DNA of 34,411 bases from Pirellulales bacterium (GTDB taxonomy: Bacteria > Planctomycetota > Planctomycetia > Pirellulales > JADZDJ01): positions 1 through 34,411 of the forward strand of contig JADZDJ010000200.1 of the NCBI GenBank assembly GCA_020851115.1, read 5' to 3'. The notes below the pieces were generated by a model. That model did no database searches. It was given only the letters and a program-made list of their open reading frames with translations, and had not been told where the DNA came from. The translations under genes and the position numbers were made by a program. Shown one piece after another: positions 17,208 to 25,298 of the stretch (position 1 is the first letter of the stretch; the number at the start of each line of letters is the position of its first letter).

Positions 17208-17286
17208 GAAATGGGATGAACGACAAGCAGCACGGTATCATCGCTGATGGTTCATCGTTCATTGTTTTGAATTCATCATTTTACTC
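17208..17286. repeat. GATTCATCGTTCAT-like tract before trpC
   Basis: Between purH and trpC the sequence reads repeated RTTCATCRTT-type words (GGTTCATCGTTCATTG, then ATTCATCATT ending just before the trpC ATG). It resembles the tract between livG and livF and may be a member of the same repeat family. It leaves no clear ribosome site for trpC. Confidence 0.3.
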
Positions 17287-18072
17287 ATGTCCATTCTCGA
17301 CGAAATTGTTGCCGCGAAGCGCCTCGAGATCGAAGCCGCCAAGGCTGCGCAGCCGGAGGCATTGGTGCGCGCGGCGGCGAAAACGGCTCCGCCGCCACGA
17401 GAATTCTTCGCCGCGCTGGCGGCCAAGGGGCCGATCAAGCTGATTGCCGAAGTGAAGAAGGCCAGCCCCAGCGCTGGAGTCATTCGCGCGGATTTTCAAC
17501 CGGTCGAAATCGCAGAGATCTATGAACAGCACGGCGCCACCTGCCTGAGCGTGCTGACCGATCAGCCCTACTTCCAAGGCAAGCTCGAATATTTGCGAGA
17601 TATTCGCGGCGCGGTCGGACTGCCTGTGCTGCGAAAGGATTTTATTCTCGACAAATATCAGCTTTATGAGGCCCGCGCGGCCGGCGCCGATGCCGTGCTG
17701 TTGATTGCCGAGTGCTTGGACGACTGCCAGTTGCGGGCGTTGCACAACGAAACGGTCGCTCTGGGGATGTCGCCGCTCGTTGAACTATACGATCCCGAGA
17801 ATTTGCAGCGCGTATTCGACGCCGGGGCGACGCTGATCGGCATCAACAATCGCGATCTGCGGACGTTCAAGACTGACTTAGAACATTCGCTGCGAATGCG
17901 ACAGCGCGTGCCGGACCAATGTGTGTTGGTGGCCGAGAGCGGAATTCGCACGCGGGGCGATGTCGAGCGGCTCGAAGCCGCCGGCATCGATGCGATCTTG
18001 GTCGGCGAGTCTTTGATGGCTCGCCCGGCAATTGGAGCGGCAGTGGATGAGCTGCTGGGAAAGGCGGAGTAG
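17287..18072 (+). CDS. trpC: Indole-3-glycerol-phosphate synthase
   Basis: A 261-residue TIM-barrel enzyme of tryptophan synthesis that closes the indole ring of CdRP with loss of CO2 and water. The catalytic signatures are all present: LIAEVKKASPSAGVI (E55, K57), LPVLRKDFILD (K117), VLLIAECL (E142), PLVELYD, IGINNRDLRTF (N188) and VAESGIRTRGD, and it ends in the phosphate-binding ILVGESLMA. Length is normal for monofunctional TrpC, with no fused TrpF. It stands apart from other trp genes. Its stop codon is only 10 bases from the stop of mutY on the other strand, and a GGGTTC-type repeat begins at its last base. Confidence 0.97.
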   Translation: MSILDEIVAAKRLEIEAAKAAQPEALVRAAAKTAPPPREFFAALAAKGPIKLIAEVKKASPSAGVIRADFQPVEIAEIYEQHGATCLSVLTDQPYFQGKLEYLRDIRGAVGLPVLRKDFILDKYQLYEARAAGADAVLLIAECLDDCQLRALHNETVALGMSPLVELYDPENLQRVFDAGATLIGINNRDLRTFKTDLEHSLRMRQRVPDQCVLVAESGIRTRGDVERLEAAGIDAILVGESLMARPAIGAAVDELLGKAE

Positions 18073-18094
18073 GGTTCGGGGTTTAGGGTTCACA
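18072..18094. repeat. GGGTTCGGGGTTTAGGGTTCA repeat, copy 1
   Basis: This copy begins at the last base of trpC, fills the gap between the convergent trpC and mutY genes, and runs into the mutY 3' end, where its complement supplies the TAA stop. It matches copy 2 (31223-31244) with one difference over 21 bases. Confidence 0.7.
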
Positions 18095-19246
18095 GTTTTG
18101 GCGGCTGTGCTGAACGACGAGCTTGTCAGGCTGTTTTGCGCGCCACAGTTTGGCGAGTTGTCGCCCGGTCGTGCTCAATGGATAATCTTCTAACTCGGCC
18201 GCCGATGCCCACTGTTGCCCTTGCGAGTTGCTGATCTTTTCAGCGCCTTTCCACGTCGCCGTGTAGCAATCGAGCGTGATGCGAAATCGCGTGACGCCAT
18301 GACGCAGCGTGGCGAAAGGCTTTGGTCGATTCACTTGGATGCCCGTAAGGCATCGCACGTTGTCAACAACCTGTCGCGGAACAGAAACACCGTTGGCGGC
18401 GTTTAACCGAAATCGAGGAAAATCCCAGAGGCCAGCCCAACGTTCGCCGTTGGCGCATTTGCGAAGCAGCACTTTGCCGCGGCGATCGATGATGACCGCG
18501 GCCTCACAAACGTCCTCCATAGCGGGCGGACGCTTCGGCATCGGGATCATATTTTGCAGCCCAGCGCGGCGGGTCGGGCACAGCGATTCGAGCGGGCATC
18601 GATCGCATTTCGGCTCGCGTGGCGTACAAATCAGGCTGCCGAGCTCCATCAGAGCCTGGTTGAATTGACCGCAATCGCGCGCGGGCAGCAAGGCTTCGGC
18701 CAATTGCCACAGCAACTGTTGCCCTGCACTTTTGGTTGGATCGCCACCATAGGCGAGCAACCGGCTTAGAAGTCGGACGGTGTTTGCTTCCAAGATCGGC
18801 TCGCGCCGATCGAACGCGATCGATAGAATCGCACCGGCCGTGTAGCGACCGATCCCTGGAAGTTGTCGCACCGCCACAGAATCTCGCGGAAATACGCCCT
18901 GATGCAGCTTGACGATCGTTTTCGCGGCGGCGTGAAGTAGCCGCGCTCGGCGATAATAGCCCAGCCCTTCCCATAGCCGCAGCACGCGGTCTTCCGGCGC
19001 GGCTGCCAGCGCGGCGATTGTGGGCAGCGCCGCCAAGAATCGAGAATAAAATCGTGCAACCGTCGCTACCTGAGTTTGTTGCAGCATGATCTCGCTGATC
19101 CAGATGGAATACGGATCGCGAGTTCCACGCCAAGGAAGTTCGCGCGCATGGCGACGGTACCAAGCGGCGAGCTTTCGGCGTACAGTGTGCAGCCAAGCTG
19201 CCGACCATGGTTTGTGCTTGGCGGGCGCTCGATTGATTGCGGACAT
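18083..19246 (-). CDS. mutY: Adenine DNA glycosylase MutY
   Basis: A 387-residue glycosylase that removes A opposite 8-oxoG. The ATG at 19246 fits the family N-terminus; the frame is open to 19357 with an Arg-rich run that looks non-native. It has PWRGTRDPYSIWISEIMLQQ with catalytic E52 and the helix-hairpin-helix LPGIGRYTAGAIL. The 4Fe-4S ligands are C-x6-C-x2-C-x5-C (CTPREPKCDRCPLESLC), and a C-terminal NUDIX-like 8-oxoG reader contains LRHGVTRFRITLDCY. The second catalytic position, an Asp in E. coli MutY (D138, in ILDGNV), is E153 here (ILEANTVRLLSRL); spacing from the hairpin motif is identical. The last few codons overlap a dispersed repeat. It converges on trpC. Confidence 0.95.
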   Translation of the reverse strand: MSAINRAPAKHKPWSAAWLHTVRRKLAAWYRRHARELPWRGTRDPYSIWISEIMLQQTQVATVARFYSRFLAALPTIAALAAAPEDRVLRLWEGLGYYRRARLLHAAAKTIVKLHQGVFPRDSVAVRQLPGIGRYTAGAILSIAFDRREPILEANTVRLLSRLLAYGGDPTKSAGQQLLWQLAEALLPARDCGQFNQALMELGSLICTPREPKCDRCPLESLCPTRRAGLQNMIPMPKRPPAMEDVCEAAVIIDRRGKVLLRKCANGERWAGLWDFPRFRLNAANGVSVPRQVVDNVRCLTGIQVNRPKPFATLRHGVTRFRITLDCYTATWKGAEKISNSQGQQWASAAELEDYPLSTTGRQLAKLWRAKQPDKLVVQHSRQNCEP

Positions 19247-19462
19247 GGACAGCTCGAGAATTGAACGAGTGACGCGAAAATCTCGTGGGCCAGCTGACTC
19301 GATCATGATCGCGATTTCATCGCCGTGCCGGCGGCGACGCCGACGGCCCGATATCACCGATGCAGCGACGGCTGCGCTCGGCCGCTTGCTTGCGTAAATT
19401 CTTACGGCGACTGCGGACTGCTACCGCGCTATTCTCAAGGGCGAATTTCGCCGGGTTCGACC

Positions 19463-19918
19463 TCATCCGTGCCCGCCTTCATCGCGCAAAAACGCCTCTT
19501 GCATCAGCGCCGCCTCGCGGCGATGGTGATCGTCGAGTTTGATCAGCAGTTCTTCCAAATCACGGCAAGCCGCATCAATAGCCTGCTTATCGGTGGCGGA
19601 AATCTGCTCCAGCTTGAGCAGCAGGCGATGGAGCGATTCGTCGAATCGATCGTGCTCCAACAGTAGCGCATTGGCTTTTTCGGCTAAGTTTGGCTTTTCA
19701 TCAATGGCATTGGCCAAGTAGCCGTCTTGCTCCTTGAGGGCCATCAGCCGCTCCAAGTGCCGCTGGAACGATTCGGCGATGAACCGCAGGCTAGAGAGCT
19801 TGCGGGCGACTTCATCGCCCGAAGGGTGCCAGTCCATGACGGTTCGCAACGCGCTCGTGATGTGTTTGAGCGCTTCATGCTCGATCGTGGTTTGTTGAGG
19901 AGTTTTGGGTTCGGCCAT
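19463..19918 (-). CDS. Hemerythrin-like (HHE) domain protein
   Basis: A 151-residue all-helical cytoplasmic protein. Candidate di-iron ligands are H14 (TIEHEALKH), H54 with E56 (FQRHLERL), H89 (LLLEHDRF) and H131/H132 with E135 (LDDHHRREAALMQEA), spread over four helices as in hemerythrin-like proteins. The set does not match the classical HxxxE/HxxxH pattern exactly, so metal and oxygen binding are inferred. Possible roles are oxygen, NO or iron sensing and stress protection. The ATG at 19918 is chosen over an upstream in-frame TTG because AGGAG lies about 7 bases before it. mutY lies downstream in the same direction, after about 215 bases; co-transcription is possible. Confidence 0.75.
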   Translation of the reverse strand: MAEPKTPQQTTIEHEALKHITSALRTVMDWHPSGDEVARKLSSLRFIAESFQRHLERLMALKEQDGYLANAIDEKPNLAEKANALLLEHDRFDESLHRLLLKLEQISATDKQAIDAACRDLEELLIKLDDHHRREAALMQEAFLRDEGGHG

Positions 19919-20269
19919 GGTCGTTCTCCTGCTATTTCGCAGACTTGGTTTAGGCCCAAGCAAGACCGTTCAGCGTTTGCCTCGGCGGTACACTGGAATA
20001 CATTCAAGCTGGCTATCGAGCGGGAATCGTTTGCAGGATGATGCAACAACTGAATCGTCGGCGATAGAAACCGCCTCCTGCAGACCATTTCCGGATGGCC
20101 TCTCACGGTACCATGCACCGCCTCGTCGCGGGCAGCATTTTGCCTTCCCGGGGCCTCGGCGGCTAGTAGGTTCTGTAAATCGAACGCGACTCGTACGGCA
20201 AATTCGTCAGTATGCGCGGCCCAATACTACTCGGATCGCGGCTGCTATGGAAAAATCCGATTATTAGCG

Positions 20270-20299
20270 TAGACAACGTGGTCGGTTGCAGGGTAAAAT
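20270..20299 (+). promoter_or_regulatory. Candidate sigma-70-type promoter of rpsU
   Basis: TAGACA (20270-20275) and TAAAAT (20294-20299) each match 5 of 6 consensus bases and are 18 bases apart. The start of transcription would fall near 20306, giving a leader of about 90 bases. Confidence 0.55.
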
Positions 20300-20307
20300 T
20301 TGGGGTT

Positions 20308-20350
20308 CCCACCGAGTGGGTCACCGCGGCTTGCGGGGAGCCTCGCGGCG
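20308..20350 (+). promoter_or_regulatory. Structured 5' leader of rpsU
   Basis: Two adjacent hairpins follow the promoter: CCCAC-CGA-GTGGG (20308-20320), and CCGCGGCT with AGC-CT-CGCGG (20324-20348, 8 pairs with a 2-base bulge). Ribosomal protein leaders are often autoregulated by the protein, but no known motif is recognised. Confidence 0.4.
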
Positions 20351-20385
20351 AACCTTGGGTGGATCCTTACAACTAATTCTTGCAC

Positions 20386-20391
20386 AGGAGG
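20386..20391 (+). promoter_or_regulatory. Shine-Dalgarno site deciding the GTG start of rpsU
   Basis: AGGAGG is followed by G and lies 4 bases before GTG at 20396. It is the strongest ribosome site in the window and fixes a non-ATG start. Confidence 0.75.
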
Positions 20392-20395
20392 GATT

Positions 20396-20596
20396 GTGGT
20401 CAAACTTACGGTTCGAGATCGTGAATCAATCCAGGAGGCGGTTCGTCGCTTCCGGAAGCTCGTCGAACGCAGCGGCGTCAAGAAAGAAATGCGCCGCCGC
20501 GAGTATTATGAAAAGCCCAGCGAAATTCGCCGTCGCGCTCGCCTCCGCGCGGAACGACGCACTCGCCGCGTAAAGCCTTTGGGAATCGGAGCTTAG
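20396..20596 (+). CDS. rpsU: 30S ribosomal protein bS21
   Basis: A 66-residue, very basic protein of the small ribosomal subunit that binds near the 3' end of 16S rRNA and helps initiation. It reads [20 protein letters not shown], then [20 protein letters not shown] and an Arg-rich tail, the standard S21 pattern. It starts at GTG, not ATG, selected by the AGGAGG just upstream; the frame extends further upstream but without S21-like sequence. It is a single-gene unit with its own promoter and leader. A T-run (20633-20638) after a weak stem downstream may end the transcript. It stands away from dnaG/rpoD, its partners in many bacteria. Confidence 0.93.
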   Translation: MVKLTVRDRESIQEAVRRFRKLVERSGVKKEMRRREYYEKPSEIRRRARLRAERRTRRVKPLGIGA

Positions 20597-20730
20597 CGGT
20601 CGATAGACAAGTCACCTCCGAGACGAATCGTTCTTTTTTGTGCATGAGCTATTTGAGGGTAGGTCGCGGCAAATCTTCAGAAATTACTCCTCGCATCCTT
20701 CATTGCGTCTTTTGGATGAATCTGCGGTCT

Positions 20731-21528
20731 TCACGCCGGCTTGGCTTTGTCTTCGTGGTAGGTGCCTGAGCAATCCTGGCCGTTGCCGACGGTCGAATGC
20801 GACGATGATGTTGGCTTCGTGACGGCGCTGGCGTCGCCGCCCGCGCCGCGATCGGCCGCTGGATCGATCGTCGGCAACTGATCGCTGCTGGCAGCCACTT
20901 GAGCATCGGCCAGAATCTGCATGCCAGGCATTCGCTTTCGGCGAAGTTGATACCAGAAAAGTGCTCCGCCGCCGAGGACCGCCAAGGTAATTGCGATGAG
21001 CGTGAAAACGCCTTCGCCCTGATGGATGATCCGCACGATGGTCTGGCCATAGTAGTAGCTCAGGCCGAAAAACAGCGAGACAACGGCCGAGGCGCTTACT
21101 AAGTCGGCCAGCACGAACATCCGAAACGGCATTTTCAAAATTCCGGCCGTGATATAAATCGGGCCGCGGATGCCGACCAGAAACCGCGCGACGAATAATA
21201 CCTTTGACCCGTGGCGCGACAGCAGCGCTTCGACCCGTTGTTCTCGCTCGGGCGTCAAGAAAGCTGCACCGAAGCGGTTCGCTTTAAGAATTCGGCGACC
21301 AAAATGGCGGCCGATGAAATACATTACGCAGTCTCCAAGTAGCGCGCCGCATAGCAGCGAGCCGAGCGTGAGCCAGGGATCGAGCTGGCCACTGGCCGCC
21401 AACGCCCCGCCGGCGATGATCGCCACTTCCTCGGGCATCGGCAGCCCGCAGCCGGTGAGAATCATATAGAGGATGATTCCCAAATAACCGTACAGCAGGC
21501 CATCAAACATTTGGGCGGCAATGGGCAT
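20731..21528 (-). CDS. DedA family membrane protein
   Basis: A 265-residue membrane protein of the DedA/SNARE-associated family, members of which act as undecaprenyl-phosphate or phospholipid flippases. It shows GIILYMILTGCGLPMPEEVA with the conserved Pro/Glu pair, then GDCVMYFIGRHFGRR and the family motif FVARFLVGIRGPIYITAG with the F/G-x-R-x3-G-x-R pattern. Two terminal helices follow (VVSLFFGLSYYYG, LIAITLAVLGGGALFW). After about residue 205 comes a 60-residue polar tail rich in Ser, Asp, Ala and Thr, longer than in typical members and probably disordered. The ATG at 21528 is used; an ATG six codons in is possible. The birA-type gene lies upstream in the same direction, with a 120-base gap. 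Confidence 0.9.
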   Translation of the reverse strand: MPIAAQMFDGLLYGYLGIILYMILTGCGLPMPEEVAIIAGGALAASGQLDPWLTLGSLLCGALLGDCVMYFIGRHFGRRILKANRFGAAFLTPEREQRVEALLSRHGSKVLFVARFLVGIRGPIYITAGILKMPFRMFVLADLVSASAVVSLFFGLSYYYGQTIVRIIHQGEGVFTLIAITLAVLGGGALFWYQLRRKRMPGMQILADAQVAASSDQLPTIDPAADRGAGGDASAVTKPTSSSHSTVGNGQDCSGTYHEDKAKPA

Positions 21529-21650
21529 GGAGATTGGCAGGCAGACAAGCCGTCGTCGGATTTCCTGGTAAGTTGAAGTGCCATTTTATCCTGATCGGTT
21601 CGCCGCGCCGCGTGCATTTTGTCGATTTCTTGGTGTTTTTATCGCCGAAT

Positions 21651-22424
21651 TTACCATTCACCGGCCTGCTTCAACGTCCCGCTTTGCAAGCTACGCCGTC
21701 CTTCGGGCGCATCGAGCAACAGCGAGCCATCCGCAGCAATTCCCACGCAGCGTCCCGTAATGGATTGCGAGCCTTGGTAGACCGTCAGCACTTCGCCACG
21801 TTGGGAGCATAGCAAATCAAATCGTTCGCCAAGCGTTTCCAGCGGCTGGCCAAGTTGCACGCAGGCGGCTTCCAGGTTTTCCATCAGCGCCAACAGCAGT
21901 TCGGTATGGTCATGGATGCGTCCTGTGAGATCGCGCAGTGTGGCGATCGATGGCTGCAAGCTCGGCGGTGCATCGGCCACGGAATTATTCGTATTGATGC
22001 CCACGCCGACGATGTGTTGTCCTCCTGGCAAAACCTCAACGAGAATTCCAGCCAATTTTCGCTCGCCGACGTAGACATCGTTCGGCCAGTGCAGCCCCAG
22101 CGGATGACCATCGAGCCGCGAAGCGACCGAGTCGACAATCGCGACGCCCGCGGCTAGCGACAACCGCGGCACAGCTTTTCGCGGGAATCCAAAATGTTCA
22201 GGATCGATGACCAAACTAAACGCCAGGCTGCCGTCTCCCGTCCACCAACGATTGCTCCCGCGACCACGACCCGCGATTTGGCGATCGGCGACGATAAGTG
22301 CGGGGAGCTGAATGTCGCCGCTCTCGATTAACTGTCGCGCGCGCGTTTGGGTACTCTCGAGCGATGTGTGATGCTCGGCATGCGCGAGAAAGGATTTCGC
22401 CAAGATGCAGGCTGTATCAATCAA
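21651..22424 (-). CDS. birA: Biotin--[acetyl-CoA-carboxylase] ligase (no HTH domain)
   Basis: A 257-residue ligase that makes biotinyl-AMP and loads it on the carboxyl-carrier lysine. The early TSLESTQ strand, the nucleotide loop GRGRGSNRWW (52-61), the WPNDVYVGERKLAGILVE motif with the catalytic KLAGIL Lys, and VGVGINTNN are all present, followed by the small C-terminal SH3-like domain (GRCVGIAADGSLLLD). The N-terminal DNA-binding domain of E. coli BirA is absent, so it should be a ligase only. No ATG fits; I take the TTG at 22424, with GAGG about 10 bases upstream on the minus strand. The next TTG, seven codons in, is the alternative. It lies downstream of the broken small gene at 22592-22783. 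Confidence 0.9.
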   Translation of the reverse strand: MIDTACILAKSFLAHAEHHTSLESTQTRARQLIESGDIQLPALIVADRQIAGRGRGSNRWWTGDGSLAFSLVIDPEHFGFPRKAVPRLSLAAGVAIVDSVASRLDGHPLGLHWPNDVYVGERKLAGILVEVLPGGQHIVGVGINTNNSVADAPPSLQPSIATLRDLTGRIHDHTELLLALMENLEAACVQLGQPLETLGERFDLLCSQRGEVLTVYQGSQSITGRCVGIAADGSLLLDAPEGRRSLQSGTLKQAGEW

Positions 22425-22591
22425 GGATGATGGTCCTCTATTGCGATTGGCGGTGCCGGCTGAGCGTTTACTTTAATCCGTGGCCGTGCCTTTCACCGCC
22501 GACGAGCGAGCAGGCACCAAATGGAAAATCCATCCCGAGGCATATACCAGCGCACGAGGCGGCTGCACGGGAGGGGCAATGTCGCAAGACG

Positions 22592-22783
22592 CTAGCTGCT
22601 GAGCAAATCCCAGACCTCGATTCCCAGATTGGTGTAAACGGCCAGCGACTTGCCATCGGACGACTAAGCGATATTTGTTGCTTTCTGCCGGCGGCCGCCA
22701 CAGCCTTCCGCTTGCGAGAATGTCATCGCAATCACCGCCAGCGCGGTCACCATGAACAAGCCATGAATGGAGAATTGCATCAT
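22592..22783 (-). pseudogene. Small secreted protein gene interrupted by one in-frame TAG
   Basis: From ATG at 22783 one frame runs to TAG at 22592, broken only by TAG at 22664-22666 (codon 40). The first part is a signal peptide (MMQFSIHGLFMVTALAVIAM, then TFSQAEGCGGRRQK). The second part, after the stop, reads SSDGKSLAVYTNLGIEVWDL, a WD40 or beta-propeller-like strand pair (the S-x-DGK-x-LA...VWDL pattern). The stop falls where a Trp (TGG) would fit the S/W-S-x-DGK pattern. So a product of about 63 residues seems to have been lost by one base change. I do not recognise the family. Read-through or sequencing error are alternatives. No ribosome site is visible before either ATG. Confidence 0.55.
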
Positions 22784-22935
22784 GAAACGTGCGCAGACGA
22801 CTAGCGCGTTCAGGGTCCGCGCAGCTTAGACCGTTGAATCATAGACGGTATCAAGCATTGGCTTTAGCAGCGCCGTTTCCAATCCCCCGCAGTGAAGACT
22901 GATTCGTAATTCGCCATTGAGGCTATTTCTTTGCG

Positions 22936-24747
22936 CTATCGCACCCGAATGTAATACGGCAGCGCCAGCACTGCCGGCTCTGCAAACAACCGGCGGAGCG
23001 ATTGGGCGGCTTTTAGCGGAACGGCGAGTTCCGGCAGGGCCGTGCCGAGATCGACCTTTACCGTTGCCTTCGTTGCCGCGCCGCTGCCGAAGAGTTCTTC
23101 GAACAGTGGCTTGGGCCGCGGCAAAATTAACCGTTCGACTTTTTCGTTGTCTGGGAGACCGGCCAGGCGCTTGGCGTCGGCAACGGCGTCTTCGAGCGTG
23201 CCGACCTCGTCCACCAGCTTTTGTTCCTTCGCCATGCGGCCAGTGTACAGTTTGCCGCCGGCGAGGCTTTCGAGTTGTTTTAGCTCCAAATTGCGGCCTT
23301 GAGCCGCCTTTTGCGTAAACTGACCGTAGACGTCTTTCATCATTCGCAGCATCACTTCGCGCTCGGAGGTGGTGAATGGCTGGTCGGATGACATCCATCC
23401 GCTGTTTTTGCCGCGGGCGAGCACGTCGGTCGAGAGTCCGATCTTGTCATACAATCCTTTCAGGGAAAACTTGCCGCTGATGACGCCGATCGAGCCGGTG
23501 AGGGTTCCTTCCTCGGCGAAGATCTTGGTGCAACCCATCGAGATATAATAGCCACCGCTGGCCGCGATATCGCCCATGCTGGCAACCACGGGTTTTTGTC
23601 CCTTAATTCGCGCGATCTCCCGCCACATCATGTCACTCGCCAGGGCCGACCCGCCAGGGCTATCGATGCGCAGCACGATGGCCGCCACCTTCGAGTCTTC
23701 CGCGGCTTGCTTGAGCGCGGCGACGATCGTATCGCTGCCGACGCTGTCTTCGCCAAACAGGCTGCTCGAGCTTTCGCCGGTGGAAATCGGTCCAACGGCG
23801 TAAATGACCGCAATCTTCTTGCTGCTGCTTGCTTTGCCGCGCGGTTCGACGCCGGCCATCAGTTCGAACATTTTCACGAGGCCCGCGAAACCGGAGAAAT
23901 CTTCATCGATTTTCTTCTTGCCGTAGTCTTCGACGATCGCGATTTCATCGGCTTTGTGCGCATCTTTGAGTTGTTTTTCAAATTCGTCGCAATAGGTGAC
24001 TTGGTCGATCAATTTCGCTTCCTTCGCGGCCTGGGCCGTAAAGAGACCTTCGTCGATCAGTGCTTTTACTTTCGCTGGGTCAATCTTCCGGTCGGCGGCG
24101 ATCGTCGAGATCATTTGTTTGTAGTAGTCTTCGACCACCGTCTCCGTCTGCTTGCGAAATTCCGGGCTCATGTTGGTGCGGGTGTAGGGTTCGGCCGCGC
24201 CTTTGAAATCGCCCACTTGCAGCATGTCGGCCTTGACGCCGATCATGTCGAACAGCTTCTTGTAGTACATGATCTCCATTCGCACACCGGCGATCGTGAC
24301 CATACCAACCGGCGGCATGATGATTTCGTCGCAAGCGCTGGCAAGCAAATAGGCACCGGCGCTTCCTTCGTGCAGATCGGCATAGACTCGCTTGCCGGCC
24401 TTGCGAGCGCGGGCAATCGCGGCACGAAGTTCGCCGACTTTGCCGCGCCCGATTTCCAGGCCGTCTAGGTGGAGCACTAGCCCGGTGAGCTTGTCGTCGG
24501 CAGCGGCCGCGTCGATACGCTCGATGATCTTATTCAGATTGGGGGTCATTTCACCAAATATGCCGGCTTGGCCGGGGCCTTCGGCGTAGTCGGCGTTGAG
24601 CGTCAGGGTGCCAAACGTGAGTTTCAGCTTGGGTTTTTCGGCCTTCGCTGGCTCCTTTGGCTTGGCTTTTTCGTCGGCGGCCTGCAACGGCGCGGCCAAG
24701 ACGAGTAGCAGAGCGACGAAAATACCGAGGGTACGGCGAGCTAACAT
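22936..24747 (-). CDS. sppA: Signal peptide peptidase SppA, 67-kDa (double-domain) type
   Basis: A 603-residue serine protease of family S49 that degrades cleaved signal peptides in the envelope. Residues 1-24 are a signal peptide (TLGIFVALLLVLAAPLQA). Two SppA-like halves follow. The N-terminal half holds the probable general base K182 (VGDFKGAAEPYT), matching Lys209 of E. coli SppA. The C-terminal half holds the nucleophile S397 (MGDIAASGGYYI), preceded by VLRIDSPGGSALASD and followed by GTLTGSIGVISGKFSL. So both catalytic residues are intact and come from different halves, as in the E. coli long form. A Lys/Pro/Glu-rich linker follows the signal peptide. GGAGA before the ATG supports the start. 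It is followed after about 150 bases by the broken small gene and is divergent from lexA. Confidence 0.95.
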   Translation of the reverse strand: MLARRTLGIFVALLLVLAAPLQAADEKAKPKEPAKAEKPKLKLTFGTLTLNADYAEGPGQAGIFGEMTPNLNKIIERIDAAAADDKLTGLVLHLDGLEIGRGKVGELRAAIARARKAGKRVYADLHEGSAGAYLLASACDEIIMPPVGMVTIAGVRMEIMYYKKLFDMIGVKADMLQVGDFKGAAEPYTRTNMSPEFRKQTETVVEDYYKQMISTIAADRKIDPAKVKALIDEGLFTAQAAKEAKLIDQVTYCDEFEKQLKDAHKADEIAIVEDYGKKKIDEDFSGFAGLVKMFELMAGVEPRGKASSSKKIAVIYAVGPISTGESSSSLFGEDSVGSDTIVAALKQAAEDSKVAAIVLRIDSPGGSALASDMMWREIARIKGQKPVVASMGDIAASGGYYISMGCTKIFAEEGTLTGSIGVISGKFSLKGLYDKIGLSTDVLARGKNSGWMSSDQPFTTSEREVMLRMMKDVYGQFTQKAAQGRNLELKQLESLAGGKLYTGRMAKEQKLVDEVGTLEDAVADAKRLAGLPDNEKVERLILPRPKPLFEELFGSGAATKATVKVDLGTALPELAVPLKAAQSLRRLFAEPAVLALPYYIRVR

Positions 24748-25258
24748 AACGGTTCTCCGGTTCGAACGGCAAAGAGTTTAATTCAGGTGATGTAACGCGA
24801 TGCGTAACCTACAATTTTCGGCCATGCCGCGGCAATTGACAAGTCGAAATTTCCAAAGGCTGCGACACCAGCACCACCGATTGCTCAAGGCTGCGGCGGC
24901 GATCTTCGGCGAGTGGGCGATTTCTCGGCAAAAACGGCGCAGAGGGCAACGTCCGTCGCGACGCGATATTCACCTGGATTGGCTTTCGGCGGCGCGGCGA
25001 TGATACGTTGCATTTTCGCAGCAGCAGCGAGGGCGAACCGCGGAATTCGCGCCATGAGCAAGGTTCGGCGTGGCCGCCATCGACGGCCATTTTTCGGGAT
25101 TTCGGTGGCAATTTCCGCCTGTTCCGCGGCCAAACAGGCGAAGTTTGCGCAACATAAGGCTGGAAATGGGCGAAAACCAGGCTCGTCGCCAACCTTCTCC
25201 AAGGAGTCCATCACGGGCCCATTTCGGCCTCCCACAGCCAAAATTTCCTCGTTCACGT

Positions 25259-25282
25259 GTACATTCGCACTTGACGATGTAC
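25259..25282. promoter_or_regulatory. Candidate LexA operator dyad
   Basis: GTACAT (25259-25264) and ATGTAC (25277-25282) are perfect inverted arms 12 bases apart and overlap the -35 box of the lexA promoter. A second small dyad, GTAT-N6-ATAC (25287-25300), covers the -10 box. Autorepression by LexA is usual, but the operator of this lineage is not known to me. Confidence 0.4.
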
Positions 25283-25298
25283 CCCAGTATATTAGAAT
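25271..25298 (+). promoter_or_regulatory. Sigma-70-type promoter of lexA
   Basis: TTGACG (25271-25276) and TAGAAT (25293-25298) match 5 of 6 bases each with a 16-base spacer. The leader to the ATG would be about 75 bases. Confidence 0.6.

Larger units (their letters stand above)
19919..20395. other. Intergenic region upstream of rpsU and the hemerythrin-like gene
   Basis: This divergent gap of 477 bases holds the promoter and leader of rpsU at its right end (separate entries). The rest, about 19940-20265, contains no frame with protein-like composition, and no tRNA could be folded by eye. Confidence 0.5.

Noticed and set aside
18072-18094. Telomere-like GGGTTA-type array
   Set aside because: Only three imperfect units; it is a short dispersed repeat, not a telomere or a CRISPR-like array.
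22664-22666. TAG read as pyrrolysine or by suppression
   Set aside because: No pyl genes or recoding element were seen; a single nonsense change is the simpler reading.
23596-24468. 290-codon frame on the plus strand
   Set aside because: Antisense to sppA, whose catalytic motifs are all on the other strand.
24755-24775. GGTTCGAA word resembling a tRNA T-loop
   Set aside because: The flanking bases do not form the 5-bp T-stem and no acceptor or anticodon arm can be drawn.
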